From NCBI GenBank assembly GCA_050486405.1, contig JBJHDF010000008.1:1-64000 (forward strand): 64,000 nt of DNA, read 5' to 3'. This DNA comes from JBJHDF01 sp050486405. Its GTDB lineage: Bacteria; Pseudomonadota; Gammaproteobacteria; Pseudomonadales; Cellvibrionaceae. Both the position numbers and the translations under genes were made by a program. This document shows, piece after piece, positions 8,802-18,827 of the stretch. Position 1 is the stretch's first letter, and every line of letters starts with the position of its first letter. The notes beneath the pieces were generated by a model, which saw only the letters and a program-made list of their open reading frames with translations, searched no databases and was not told the origin of the DNA.

Positions 8802-11800
8802 GTCGCGCCCCCGCCGACGCTGCCATACGCCGCGAAGCGCTGCGCCCGGACGCCTCCTTCGCCGTGGCGGCGCCGGCCGGATCCGGCAAAACCGCCCTGC
8901 TCACCCAGCGCGCTCTGACCCTGCTGGCCCGCAGCGAACACCCGGAGGAAGTGCTCTGCATCACCTTCACCCGCAAGGCCGCCGGCGAGATGCAGCAGCG
9001 CATTGTGGAATCGCTGAGCGAGGCCGCCCGTTCACCGCGCCCCAACAACGAAGAACACCGGCAGATCACCTGGGATCTGGCGCAACAGGTGCTGGAACAG
9101 GACCGCCGTCAAGGCTGGCAATTGCTGCGCAACCCCAACCGCCTGCGCATTCAGACCATCGACGGCCTCTGCCGCAGTATCGTCAGCCAGTTGCCCCTGG
9201 AAAGCGGCCTGGGCGCGCCGCCGGACAACCTGGAACAGCCGGAGTTGGCCTACCGCCTGGCGGTGCGGGAGCTGTTCGCGCAACTCGAAAGCGACACTCT
9301 GCTCCAGGAACCACTGTCCCGGCTGCTGACCCACCTGGACAACAACCTCAGCGCCGCCGAGCAACTGCTGCTGAGCCTGCTAGGCAATCGGGAGCAGTGG
9401 CTGCCGCACCTGCTGGGCTCGCGCGTCGAGGGCGCAAGGCGCTGGCTGGAGCAGGCGCTGCAGGCCGTCATCACCGAGCAGTTGCAGACCCTAGGCGAGC
9501 ATCTGGCACCACTGGAAGACAGGCTCTGCAGCCTACTGCGCCGCGCGGCCGGCCACCTGCGCCAAAGCGATCCCGACCATGCGCTGGTGGCCTGGCTGGA
9601 TCGCACCACCCTGCCGGAACCAGCCCCGGAGGCGGTCCCCCTGTGGGAAAGTCTGGCCAGCCTGCTGCTAACGGACAAAGACACACTGCGCAGCCGGATC
9701 ACCGTCAAGGAGGGCTTTCCAGCGCAAGACAAGGCACTCAAGGCAGACTTTGGCGAGCTGCGGGAACAACTGGAACTGAACCGCACCAACGAAATCCTGG
9801 CGCTGAGCCGCAAGTTGCCCAGCGCAACCTACGACGAGCGCCAGTGGCAGTTGCTTACGGATCTGACCCAGATACTGCCGCTACTGGTGGCACAGTTGAA
9901 ACTGGTATTCGCCAACCTGGGCGCCACCGACTACACCGAGGTCACCCTGGCGGCCCTGGAAGCCCTGGGCGAGGAAGACAGCCCCAGTGAAATCGCCCTG
10001 AAACTGGATTACCGCATCCGCCACATTCTGGTGGACGAATTCCAGGACACCTCCAACGTGCAACTGCGCCTGCTGGAAAAACTCACCGCCGGCTGGCAGC
10101 CGGACGATGGCCGCACCCTGTTTATCGTCGGCGACGGCATGCAGTCCTGTTACGGTTTCCGCAATGCCAACGTCGGCATTTTTCTCGAAGCCCGCCGCCA
10201 CGGCATCGGCCAGGTGCGCCTGCGGCCCCTGGATCTCAGCGTGAACTTTCGCTCCCAACAGGGACTGGTGGACTGGGTCAACAGCACCTTTGTCCGCGCC
10301 TTCCCCGCCGCCGACGACATAGGCCGGGGCGCCGTGCGCTATTCGCCCTCGCAAGCCTTCAACCCGGAACTGCCCGGCCCGGCGGTGGAACTGTTCGGCT
10401 GCCTGAGCAAGAACCCGGACGACGACGAAAATACCGATTGGCAGAGCGCCGAAGGCCCCCAGGTGGCCGAACTGGCCCGCCGCACACTGGCCGAGCACCC
10501 AGACGGCAACCTGGCCATACTGGTGCGCACCCGCTCGCATCTGCAGGCGATACTGCCGGCGCTGAGCGCCGCCGGCCTGAGCTGGCAGGCCACCGAAATC
10601 GACCCGCTGCGCAGCCGCATGGCGGTGCAGGATCTGCTGTCACTGACCCGGGCGCTGCTGGACCCCGGCGACCGCATTGCCTGGCTGTCCATTCTACGTG
10701 CGCCCTGGTGCGGTCTGGATCTGCACGACCTCCACGCCCTGGCGCGGTCCGATGCCGAGGGCCGCTGGCCACCCATCTGGCAGCGCCTGCAGCAGTGGCA
10801 AGCGCTGAACGAACTGAGTGCCGCGGCCCGGCAGATACTGGCGCGGGTGGTCCCCGTACTGACCGCTGCCCTGGCCCAGAACCGGCGCAAACCCCTGCGC
10901 CAGTGGCTGGAAGGCACCTGGCTGGCACTGGGCGGTCCCGCCGCGCTGCTCGACAGCACCGACCTGGAGAACGTCGACAGTTTTCTGGCCTTGCTGGAAC
11001 AGCACCAAAGCGGCGGCCAGGTCGACGACTGGGACAGCTTCCACAAAGCCATGGACAAACTCTACGCCCGCCCCAACCCCAACGGCGATGGGCGGTTGCA
11101 GATCATGACCATTCACAAATCCAAGGGCCTGGAATTCGACACCGTCATAGTGCCCGGCCTGAGCCGCCTGCCCAGAAGCGGCGACAAACGTCTGCTGCTC
11201 TGGCGCGAGCGCCTCGACGCCAGGGGCGAAAAACAGCTTTTGCTGGGCACCCTGTCCGCCACGGGCGAAGACACAGATCCCATCTACAACTACATGCAGG
11301 ACGAGGAAAAGCTGCAGGACGACTACGAGGCCACGCGCCTGCTCTATGTGGCCTGCACCCGGGCCAGCCGGCGCCTGTACCTGTTGGGCAGCCTACAGCC
11401 CGCTGGCAAAAGCCACAGCAACGACGTCAAAGCCCCGGATCGCCGCTCCCTGTTCAGCCGTATCTGGAGCAGCGCCAAGGGCCAGCTCGACATACTACCG
11501 GCGCGCAGCGACGCCACCGCCAGCGCCGCGCCCCAGGGGCTGCAACACCTGCTGCGCCTGCCCCCCAATTGGCAGGCGCCACCGGCCCCCCACGGCGATC
11601 TGCTGCAACACTTTCGCGGCCGGGAATTCGGCGACGCCGATAACCTGCCCGGCGCCGACGCTCTGCTCAACCGCCTGGAGCGTTATACCGGCACCGCCAT
11701 CCACCGGGCGCTGGAACAGATAGGCCGCAGCGGCGCCCAGCACTGGGACACCCAACGCGTCGCCGCCCAGGCTTCCCTCTGGCGCGCCCATCTACGGCAA

Positions 11801-12199
11801 CTGGGTGTTGCGCCCGGCGATCTGGACGGTGCCCAGGCACAACTGCTGCGGGCGGTGCGCCTGACCCTGGATGACCCCAAAGGCCGCTGGTTGCTGGACG
11901 CCGGGCACCCACACAGCGCCTGTGAACTCGCGCTCTGGCACTGGCAGGGGGGCGAACTGCTGCAATTGGTGGTGGACCGCACCTTTGTCGCCGAGGGCAA
12001 ACGCTGGGTGGTGGACTACAAGAGCGCCACCCCGGCGCCCGGTGAAACACCCGAGGCGTTTGTCGCCCGCTCAATCGAACAGTATCGCCCGCAACTTGCC
12101 CGCTACGCGGCAGCCTTTGCCGCCGTGGGCGAAGAGCCGGTGGCGACCGCGCTTTACTTTCCGCTGCTGGAGACAGATTCCCGTTTGGTCATGGTCTGA
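8798..12199 (+). CDS. UvrD/AddA-like helicase-nuclease
   Basis: An 1133-residue superfamily 1 helicase with a C-terminal nuclease, of the AddA/RecB type. Visible motifs, in order: Walker A APAGSGKTALL (about residues 26-36); motif Ia ITFTRKAAGEM; motif II LVDEFQDTSNVQL; motif III FIVGDGMQSCYGFRNA; motif V MTIHKSKGLEFD; motif VI LLYVACTRASRRLYLLG. The C-terminal RecB-type nuclease shows LLQLVVDRTF and WVVDYKSA. It would unwind and resect double-strand ends with its overlapping upstream partner. Start ATG at 8798 overlaps that partner's stop. The C-terminal extent is normal for AddA-like proteins. Confidence 0.8.
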   Translation: MSRAPADAAIRREALRPDASFAVAAPAGSGKTALLTQRALTLLARSEHPEEVLCITFTRKAAGEMQQRIVESLSEAARSPRPNNEEHRQITWDLAQQVLEQDRRQGWQLLRNPNRLRIQTIDGLCRSIVSQLPLESGLGAPPDNLEQPELAYRLAVRELFAQLESDTLLQEPLSRLLTHLDNNLSAAEQLLLSLLGNREQWLPHLLGSRVEGARRWLEQALQAVITEQLQTLGEHLAPLEDRLCSLLRRAAGHLRQSDPDHALVAWLDRTTLPEPAPEAVPLWESLASLLLTDKDTLRSRITVKEGFPAQDKALKADFGELREQLELNRTNEILALSRKLPSATYDERQWQLLTDLTQILPLLVAQLKLVFANLGATDYTEVTLAALEALGEEDSPSEIALKLDYRIRHILVDEFQDTSNVQLRLLEKLTAGWQPDDGRTLFIVGDGMQSCYGFRNANVGIFLEARRHGIGQVRLRPLDLSVNFRSQQGLVDWVNSTFVRAFPAADDIGRGAVRYSPSQAFNPELPGPAVELFGCLSKNPDDDENTDWQSAEGPQVAELARRTLAEHPDGNLAILVRTRSHLQAILPALSAAGLSWQATEIDPLRSRMAVQDLLSLTRALLDPGDRIAWLSILRAPWCGLDLHDLHALARSDAEGRWPPIWQRLQQWQALNELSAAARQILARVVPVLTAALAQNRRKPLRQWLEGTWLALGGPAALLDSTDLENVDSFLALLEQHQSGGQVDDWDSFHKAMDKLYARPNPNGDGRLQIMTIHKSKGLEFDTVIVPGLSRLPRSGDKRLLLWRERLDARGEKQLLLGTLSATGEDTDPIYNYMQDEEKLQDDYEATRLLYVACTRASRRLYLLGSLQPAGKSHSNDVKAPDRRSLFSRIWSSAKGQLDILPARSDATASAAPQGLQHLLRLPPNWQAPPAPHGDLLQHFRGREFGDADNLPGADALLNRLERYTGTAIHRALEQIGRSGAQHWDTQRVAAQASLWRAHLRQLGVAPGDLDGAQAQLLRAVRLTLDDPKGRWLLDAGHPHSACELALWHWQGGELLQLVVDRTFVAEGKRWVVDYKSATPAPGETPEAFVARSIEQYRPQLARYAAAFAAVGEEPVATALYFPLLETDSRLVMV

Positions 12200-12227
12200 T
12201 TGCCATTGACGATAACCATAAGTTCAA

Positions 12228-12246
12228 TTGGGGAAATTAACCCCAA
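12228..12246. promoter_or_regulatory. Inverted repeat upstream of DAHP synthase
   Basis: TTGGGG, seven bases (AAATTAA), then CCCCAA, in the roughly 100-base gap between the helicase gene and the DAHP synthase gene. No T-run follows, so it is unlikely to be an intrinsic terminator. It could be an operator or an mRNA hairpin. Confidence 0.25.
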
Positions 12247-12305
12247 AACCCTGGCAAAATTCAGTAGAATGGGCGGTTTCTGTCATACACTGGATATAGA
12301 GAGTA

Positions 12306-13377
<1,072 letters not shown>

Positions 13378-13394
<17 letters not shown>

Positions 13395-13436
13395 TGGCTA
13401 CGAAACGAAGCCGACGTTCTCAAGAACTCTGACCCC
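13378..13436. repeat. REP-like palindromic element at the aro gene end
   Basis: 17-base arms, GGGGTCAGAGTGCTTGA and TCAAGAACTCTGACCCC, are inverted with one mismatch around a 25-base loop. GGGGTCAGAGT/ACTCTGACCCC ends are the kind seen in RAYT-associated REP elements of gammaproteobacteria (from memory). The left arm contains the stop codon of the DAHP synthase gene, and the AT-rich lipoprotein gene follows immediately. Confidence 0.65.
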
Positions 13437-13470
13437 AAAGCATAAATGGTCTACATACGAAGGAGTTGAG

Positions 13471-14178
13471 ATGCACAATAAAAAACTATTTTATATTGTG
13501 CTTGTGTACACCCTACTGTCACACCTGTCAGGTTGCACTCGCCTCTCGCTAAAGGATGCTGTTCTTCACGAAGTCAAGTTGCCAATTGGAGTTACTGAGA
13601 CCAGAAGCATGGGCGAAACGCTTCTTACGAAATATGCTTGTCCTTGCTACGAGCACTATGAGGCGACCAGTGAAATTGATATCAACGGATATGGCAAATC
13701 CATCGACAAAAACTCCGAGTGGACCGCTCAATATATTAACCCTATTTCTAACGAGAAGTACCTCGTCAATAAATCGTTTCACCCAGCTCTAGCCCTTGTA
13801 TTAACGCCCGCCGTAACACCCACACTAAACGTTAATCACGCAGTGACGCAAGTTTACGGAAGTAAGCAAGGTCGATCTTGGAGCCTATCCAACCCTAACC
13901 AAGCGAATGCAATACGTCTCGCTGGCTACTCTTTCAGTCGCGAAACTTGGCGACTGCAGTACATAGGCACAGACAAAGAAAATCCGCAAGTATTGCTTTT
14001 TACGATTGATGATTTACGCCCCAACAGAGAACGCGTTGGCCAGATCGAGTATGCACACGACCTCAGAAATGGAAGGGAATTTGTAATTCGTGGAATTCGC
14101 TTACGAATTGTGGAGGTTACGTCAGACGGCTTAATTTCGTATGTTGTGGTTTCCGACGATGAGCGAAGATCACTTTGA
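13471..14178 (+). CDS. Predicted lipoprotein, unknown function
   Basis: A 235-residue protein with a lipoprotein signal peptide: Lys-Lys near the start, a hydrophobic stretch, and lipobox LSGC with the cysteine at residue 22. The start at 13471 has GAAGGAG eight bases upstream; the open frame extends further left only through the palindromic repeat. I do not recognise the mature domain, which is mostly beta-strand-like. The gene is clearly more AT-rich than both neighbours. It lies between the REP-like element and an unannotated stretch containing a near copy of GTGGATCAAGGGG (about 14218), which suggests acquisition by insertion. Confidence 0.6.
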   Translation: MHNKKLFYIVLVYTLLSHLSGCTRLSLKDAVLHEVKLPIGVTETRSMGETLLTKYACPCYEHYEATSEIDINGYGKSIDKNSEWTAQYINPISNEKYLVNKSFHPALALVLTPAVTPTLNVNHAVTQVYGSKQGRSWSLSNPNQANAIRLAGYSFSRETWRLQYIGTDKENPQVLLFTIDDLRPNRERVGQIEYAHDLRNGREFVIRGIRLRIVEVTSDGLISYVVVSDDERRSL

Positions 14179-14388
14179 TATCGAACCCACGCCCGACGGA
14201 ATCAAAGGGAGCTAAATTTGTGGAGATCAAGGGGCGGTAATTGTCAACATAGTTGTCGCATCTTGTAGGCGCGATAACTATCCTGACAGAGGGGGGAGTT
14301 CCGCCCTACGTCTTGTGGCGGAGGCGCAATCGCGGCGACCAAAGCCAGACTCGATGTGCAACAAAAAAGCAATACGTACCCCAATCCG

Positions 14389-15546
14389 TTACTCCTGCAA
14401 CTCGAAAAACCGCCGAATGCTTTCTGCTTCCCACATAGTGTCCTGGTAACCCAGTTCAATCAGCTCGCCGACAAAGTCGTTGTTGAACAGCAGGAAGCTG
14501 GCGGCGGTGGCGCCGCCGCCCTTGGTGGTGGCGCCGATGGCGCGCAGGAAAAAGCGCAGGCTGCGCGGCAGGTTGCGGATTTTGCGTCCGGCGATGCTGT
14601 CCACACGCTTGGAAGGTGAAATCACCAGATTATTAACCGGCTGCAGTTCCACGCCCCACTCTTCGCGCTTTTTGTCGGGAATTTTTAACAGCAGATCGTT
14701 GATCCGATCCAGGTGTTCCAGATCCCCTTCCAGAGCGTCGATAAAAGCGCTGTTCAGCAGGTGGCCGACGATCTGCGCCATGGAAGGCGAATGCCGCACC
14801 GGACTGCGCTTGTGCATCTCTTTCGGGTGGCGGTTACTGCTGACGCCGATAATAAACAGCGCCTCCGCGCCCAGGTGCAGTGCCGGACTGATGGGGGCCA
14901 ACTGACGCAGGGCGCCGTCGCCGAAATATTCGCGGTGAATGCGCACCGCTGGGAAAATGGTGGGAATAGCGGACGAGGCTACCAGGTGCTCAAGTTTTAG
15001 GGGGGTCGCTACACCCGCGCGCCGGTAGCGCTTCCAGCTTTCGAGTTCGGGGTGCCCCTGAAAGAAACTTACCGACTCGCCGGAGGTATACCCCATGGCG
15101 GTGACGGAAACCGCATGCAACCGCCCCTCCTGTATTTTTTGATCGATGTGTTCGAACTTAACCATCGACCCCAACAGATGCCACAGGGGAGCGTTGTCCA
15201 ATAGTGAAAGTGGCCGTTTACGGCCTATGCCCTCGTTGAACAGAGAAAATCCGATCAGGCCAATGCCACGCGCCAGATCGCGCCAGCCGGATTTGTATAC
15301 CTGGTCGATACTCAAGTGCTGCCAGATGCGGTGCAGGGTGGCCACGGAGTCGCGAAAGCTGCCCGGGTGGGCCGCCAGCGCCACAGCGTTGACAGCACCG
15401 GCGGAAGTGCCGCAAATAATGGGAAAAGGGTTGTCCATGTCCCGGGGAAGAATGTCTGCCAGGGCTCGCAGCACACCCACCTGGTAGGCAGCCCTGGCAC
15501 CGCCACCAGACAGCACCAGAGCATTCTTGCGTGGCGCCTGCGTCAG
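14389..15546 (-). CDS. Patatin-like phospholipase
   Basis: A 385-residue patatin-family lipid acyl hydrolase. It has the oxyanion hole GGGAR (residues 14-18), nucleophile S48 in GTSAG, and the dyad aspartate in DGALRQ. The start matters: the first AUG-like codon (GTG 15516) would remove residues before the beta strand leading to GGGAR. A CTG at 15546 has GAGGAG at ideal distance and gives MTQAPRKNALVLSGGG. It overlaps the fadD stop as CTGA, so translation is probably coupled to fadD. The product may release fatty acids from membrane lipids for the neighbouring acyl-CoA ligase. Substrate is unknown. Confidence 0.8.
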   Translation of the reverse strand: MTQAPRKNALVLSGGGARAAYQVGVLRALADILPRDMDNPFPIICGTSAGAVNAVALAAHPGSFRDSVATLHRIWQHLSIDQVYKSGWRDLARGIGLIGFSLFNEGIGRKRPLSLLDNAPLWHLLGSMVKFEHIDQKIQEGRLHAVSVTAMGYTSGESVSFFQGHPELESWKRYRRAGVATPLKLEHLVASSAIPTIFPAVRIHREYFGDGALRQLAPISPALHLGAEALFIIGVSSNRHPKEMHKRSPVRHSPSMAQIVGHLLNSAFIDALEGDLEHLDRINDLLLKIPDKKREEWGVELQPVNNLVISPSKRVDSIAGRKIRNLPRSLRFFLRAIGATTKGGGATAASFLLFNNDFVGELIELGYQDTMWEAESIRRFFELQE

Positions 15547-17165
15547 GATTTTTTCTCCTCTTCTTCACGCAGTTTGCGCCGCAGCATCTTGCCGACATTG
15601 GTCTTTGGCAATTCGTCCCGGAACTCCACCTGGTGTGGCACCTTGTAGGCCGTAAGCTGGGTTTTGGCGTGTTCACGAATATCCGTTTCGGTGAGCGACG
15701 AATTGCCGGCCACCACAAAGGCTTTGACGATTTCACTGCCCTCGCCATCCGGTACGCCCACCACGGCGGCTTCGACCACGTCCGGGTGCGCGGCCAGCAC
15801 GTCTTCCACTTCGTTGGGAAAGACCTTGAAACCGGACACATTGATCATGTCCTTTTTGCGGTCGACGATTTTGATAAATCCATCGTCCTGAATTATGGCG
15901 ATATCACCGCTCTTGAACCAGCCTTCGGCATTCAGTACCTCGGCAGTAGCGTCGGGTCGCTCCCAATAGCCCTTCATCACCTGGGGGCCGCGAATACACA
16001 GCTCGCCCTCTTCGCCATTGGGCAGATCCCTGCCGTCATCGTCGATTACCTTGCATTCGGTATCGGGCAAGGGACGGCCGATGGTACCCAACTGGATGGA
16101 ATCCGGCTGGTTCACCGCCACCACGGGCGACGTTTCCGTCAAGCCGTAACCCTCGCAGATCGGCACACCGGTCACGCTTTCCCAGCGTTTGGCTGCGGCT
16201 TCGGTTAACGCCATACCACCGGCAATGGTCAACTGCAGCTGACTAAAATCCAGCTTGGCAAAATTCTCATTGCGGCACAGTGCATTGAACAATGTATTGA
16301 GCCCCACAAACACGGTGAAGGGTACGCCCTGCAGGGCTTTGACAAACGCCGGTATATCCCGCGGATTGGGAATCAACAAACTGCGGTTGCCCCGCCCCAG
16401 CGACACCAGGCAGTGGGTGGTAAAGGCGTAGATATGATACAGGGGCAGTGGTGCCACAAAATACTCCTGGCTGGAACGGAACCACTTGTCGAGATGAGTG
16501 CTGATCTGCCACATATTGGCGACCAGATTCTTGTGGGTCAGCATGGCGCCCTTGGCCACGCCAGTGGTGCCGCCGGTGTATTGCAACACGGCGACATCGT
16601 CGGCGGAGCGATCCACGTCGCGCCAACTGCTGCCGTCGGTGCTCAGGGTGTCGTTCAGGTTGACGGCATTGCTGAACGAAAACGGCGGTACCATTTTCTT
16701 GATGTACCTGACCACAAAGTTGACCAGCACCCGCTTCACCGGCGGATGCAGATCGCCCAGTTGCGTGACAATCACTTTTTCCACTGCGGTGTTTTCCACC
16801 ACCGATGCCGCCGTGTGGGCGATATTGGCCAGCACCACCAGCGCCTTGGCGCCGGAGTCTGTCAACTGGTGCTGGATTTCCTTGGGGGTGTACAGCGGGT
16901 TGGTATTGACCACCACCAGACCGGCGCGCATGGCGCCAAAAACAACAACTGGATACTGCAGAATATTGGGCAGTTGCACCGCGATGCGATCCCCCGGTTC
17001 CAGCGAAGTATTGCGCGTGAGCCAGGTGGCGAAGTTGGCGGACAGGCGATCGAGTTCAGCGTAGCTGAGTGTGTGCCCCATGCAGGTGAAAGCCGGCCGC
17101 TCGGCGTACTCGGCACAGGCCGCCGCAAACACTTCGGGAATGGTCTTGTTGGCATCCGGGTTCAT
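15543..17165 (-). CDS. fadD: Long-chain fatty acid-CoA ligase
   Basis: A 540-residue acyl-adenylate-forming enzyme that activates fatty acids with ATP and CoA. The AMP-binding P-loop reads YTGGTTGVAKGAML, the second core motif GYGLTETSPVV, and the hinge region GWFKSGDIAI then DRKKDMINVSGFKV. The C-terminal lysine region ends PKTNVGKMLRRKLREEEEKK. Length is close to E. coli FadD (561). Start ATG 17165 follows GGAG. It precedes and overlaps the patatin gene, forming a two-gene lipid operon. Confidence 0.88.
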   Translation of the reverse strand: MNPDANKTIPEVFAAACAEYAERPAFTCMGHTLSYAELDRLSANFATWLTRNTSLEPGDRIAVQLPNILQYPVVVFGAMRAGLVVVNTNPLYTPKEIQHQLTDSGAKALVVLANIAHTAASVVENTAVEKVIVTQLGDLHPPVKRVLVNFVVRYIKKMVPPFSFSNAVNLNDTLSTDGSSWRDVDRSADDVAVLQYTGGTTGVAKGAMLTHKNLVANMWQISTHLDKWFRSSQEYFVAPLPLYHIYAFTTHCLVSLGRGNRSLLIPNPRDIPAFVKALQGVPFTVFVGLNTLFNALCRNENFAKLDFSQLQLTIAGGMALTEAAAKRWESVTGVPICEGYGLTETSPVVAVNQPDSIQLGTIGRPLPDTECKVIDDDGRDLPNGEEGELCIRGPQVMKGYWERPDATAEVLNAEGWFKSGDIAIIQDDGFIKIVDRKKDMINVSGFKVFPNEVEDVLAAHPDVVEAAVVGVPDGEGSEIVKAFVVAGNSSLTETDIREHAKTQLTAYKVPHQVEFRDELPKTNVGKMLRRKLREEEEKKS

Positions 17166-17264
17166 GATCCGACTCCGCAGTGATTATTTTTTGCACAGCG
17201 CCGGAGAAGCGCCACCTGTTACTGCTATATTGGCAGATGCGCTAGGTATGTCAAATCAGAGGCT

Positions 17265-17576
17265 TTACAGCTCGGCCAGGCGGATTACATCAAACGCGGG
17301 TTCTTCGTAGGGGTGGGCCCGGCGCAGTGCCGCCAGGGCGTCGAGGAGCAGATCGTCCCGGCAGACCAGTTCCACCCGGTATTCACTGACGGTTTCGATT
17401 TCACCCTGCTGACCCAGAAACGGCTGGCTGCCGGCCAGGGGACGAAACTGCCCCTGACCCAGGGTCTGCCAGGCGCAGCTATCGTAGTCGCCAATGCGCC
17501 CCGCACCGGTGGCGAAGACGGCCTGCTTGACCGCCTCCACATGGCTTTCCGGCACGAAGAACACCAGCTTGTACAC
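17265..17576 (-). CDS. NIF3/YqfO-like small protein
   Basis: A 103-residue protein matching the small CutA-like domain inserted in the middle of NIF3/YqfO proteins, here stand-alone. Characteristic pieces are MYKLVFFVPESHVEAVKQAV, GAGRIGDYDSCAWQT, GQFRPL and the C-terminal AHPYEEPAFDVI. The function of stand-alone versions is not established; the fold is a ferredoxin-like trimeric domain. It is the last gene of the serC-serA run, three bases after serA. Confidence 0.8.
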   Translation of the reverse strand: MYKLVFFVPESHVEAVKQAVFATGAGRIGDYDSCAWQTLGQGQFRPLAGSQPFLGQQGEIETVSEYRVELVCRDDLLLDALAALRRAHPYEEPAFDVIRLAEL

Positions 17577-17579
17577 GGG

Positions 17580-18758
17580 CTACACCACCCGCACGGAGAT
17601 GACGTGCTCCACCTCGGCGATGGCTGCTATCACCTGCTCGCCGGGCACCTGCTCCACGTCGATGATATTGTAGGCCAGGTCACCGCGACTCTTGTTCACC
17701 ATGTCGATGACGTTGACATTGCTGTTCGCCAATACCGAAAGCACCTGCCCCAACACACCAGAGACGTTGTCGTTGCAGAAGGTAATACGCTTGCCGCGCT
17801 CGCCGTTGCGCTCCATCTGCACCGCCGGAAAATTCACGGAGTTCTTGATATTGCCGTGCTCCAGGTAATCCATCAACTGGTCGGCGGCCATGACCGCGCA
17901 GTTCTCTTCGGCTTCCAGTGTGCTGGCGCCGATGTGCGGCATGGCATACACATCCTGGCGCTGCAGCAATTGCGGCTCCGGGAAGTCGCAGACGTAGCGG
18001 CTCAGACCGCCACCGGCGTCGAGACTGGCCACTACGGCGCCAGCATCGACGATAGCCTCCCGGGCGAAGTTGAGCAGCACGGCGCCGGGCTTGACAGACT
18101 TCAGGGACTCTTCGTTTATCAGGTGACGGGTGGCGTCGATGGCCGGCACGTGCAGGCTGACAAAGTCACAACGCGAGAGCAGCGACTGCAGGTTCTCGGC
18201 CCGGTTCACCTGGCTGGGCAGACGCCAGGCGGCCTCCACCGACAGCGCCGGGTCGTAGCCCACTACCTTCATGCCCAGAGCCAGAGCGGTTTCCGCCACA
18301 AGTGAGCCGATGGCACCCAGGCCGATAACGCCGAGGGTTTTGCCCATCAGTTCGCCGCCGGCGAAGCGGGATTTTTCCTTTTCCAGCAGTTTGGACATTT
18401 CCTCGGCGTCGGTCATGTGCGTCAGGGTCTGCACATAGGCCATGCCGTCGAGAATGCCCCGGGAGGACAGCAGTATGCCGGCCAGTACCAGCTCCTTCAC
18501 CGCGTTGGCATTGGCGCCGGGGGTGTTGAACACCACCACGCCGCGCTTGCTGTAATCCGCCACCGGCACGTTGTTGACGCCGGCGCCGGCCCGGGCCACG
18601 GCCTTGACGGTGGCCGGCAGCACTTCGTCGTGCAGCTTGTGACTGCGCAACAACACCGCGTCCGGGTGGGCGATATCGCTGCCCACTTCGTAAGTGTCAC
18701 GAGGGAAACGATCCAGCCCCTTGACGGAAATCTTGTTGTAGGTTTTTACCTTGAACAT
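17580..18758 (-). CDS. serA: D-3-phosphoglycerate dehydrogenase
   Basis: A 392-residue NAD-dependent dehydrogenase for the first step of serine synthesis. It has the Rossmann GLGAIGS at 146-152, catalytic R233 (NFAREAIVD) and H275 (MPHIGAST), and an ACT regulatory domain from about 320 to the end (VSGVLGQVLSVLANSNVNVI). This is the short form with a C-terminal ACT, so serine feedback is plausible. It lies downstream of serC on the same strand with about 70 bases between, forming a serine operon with the NIF3-like gene. Confidence 0.92.
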   Translation of the reverse strand: MFKVKTYNKISVKGLDRFPRDTYEVGSDIAHPDAVLLRSHKLHDEVLPATVKAVARAGAGVNNVPVADYSKRGVVVFNTPGANANAVKELVLAGILLSSRGILDGMAYVQTLTHMTDAEEMSKLLEKEKSRFAGGELMGKTLGVIGLGAIGSLVAETALALGMKVVGYDPALSVEAAWRLPSQVNRAENLQSLLSRCDFVSLHVPAIDATRHLINEESLKSVKPGAVLLNFAREAIVDAGAVVASLDAGGGLSRYVCDFPEPQLLQRQDVYAMPHIGASTLEAEENCAVMAADQLMDYLEHGNIKNSVNFPAVQMERNGERGKRITFCNDNVSGVLGQVLSVLANSNVNVIDMVNKSRGDLAYNIIDVEQVPGEQVIAAIAEVEHVISVRVV

Positions 18759-18827
18759 TGTTGCTCCTCAAATTCGATAGCGTATTGCGCCGGTTCGTTG
18801 TGCCGCTTGGTTGCGCGTGCGCCTGCC

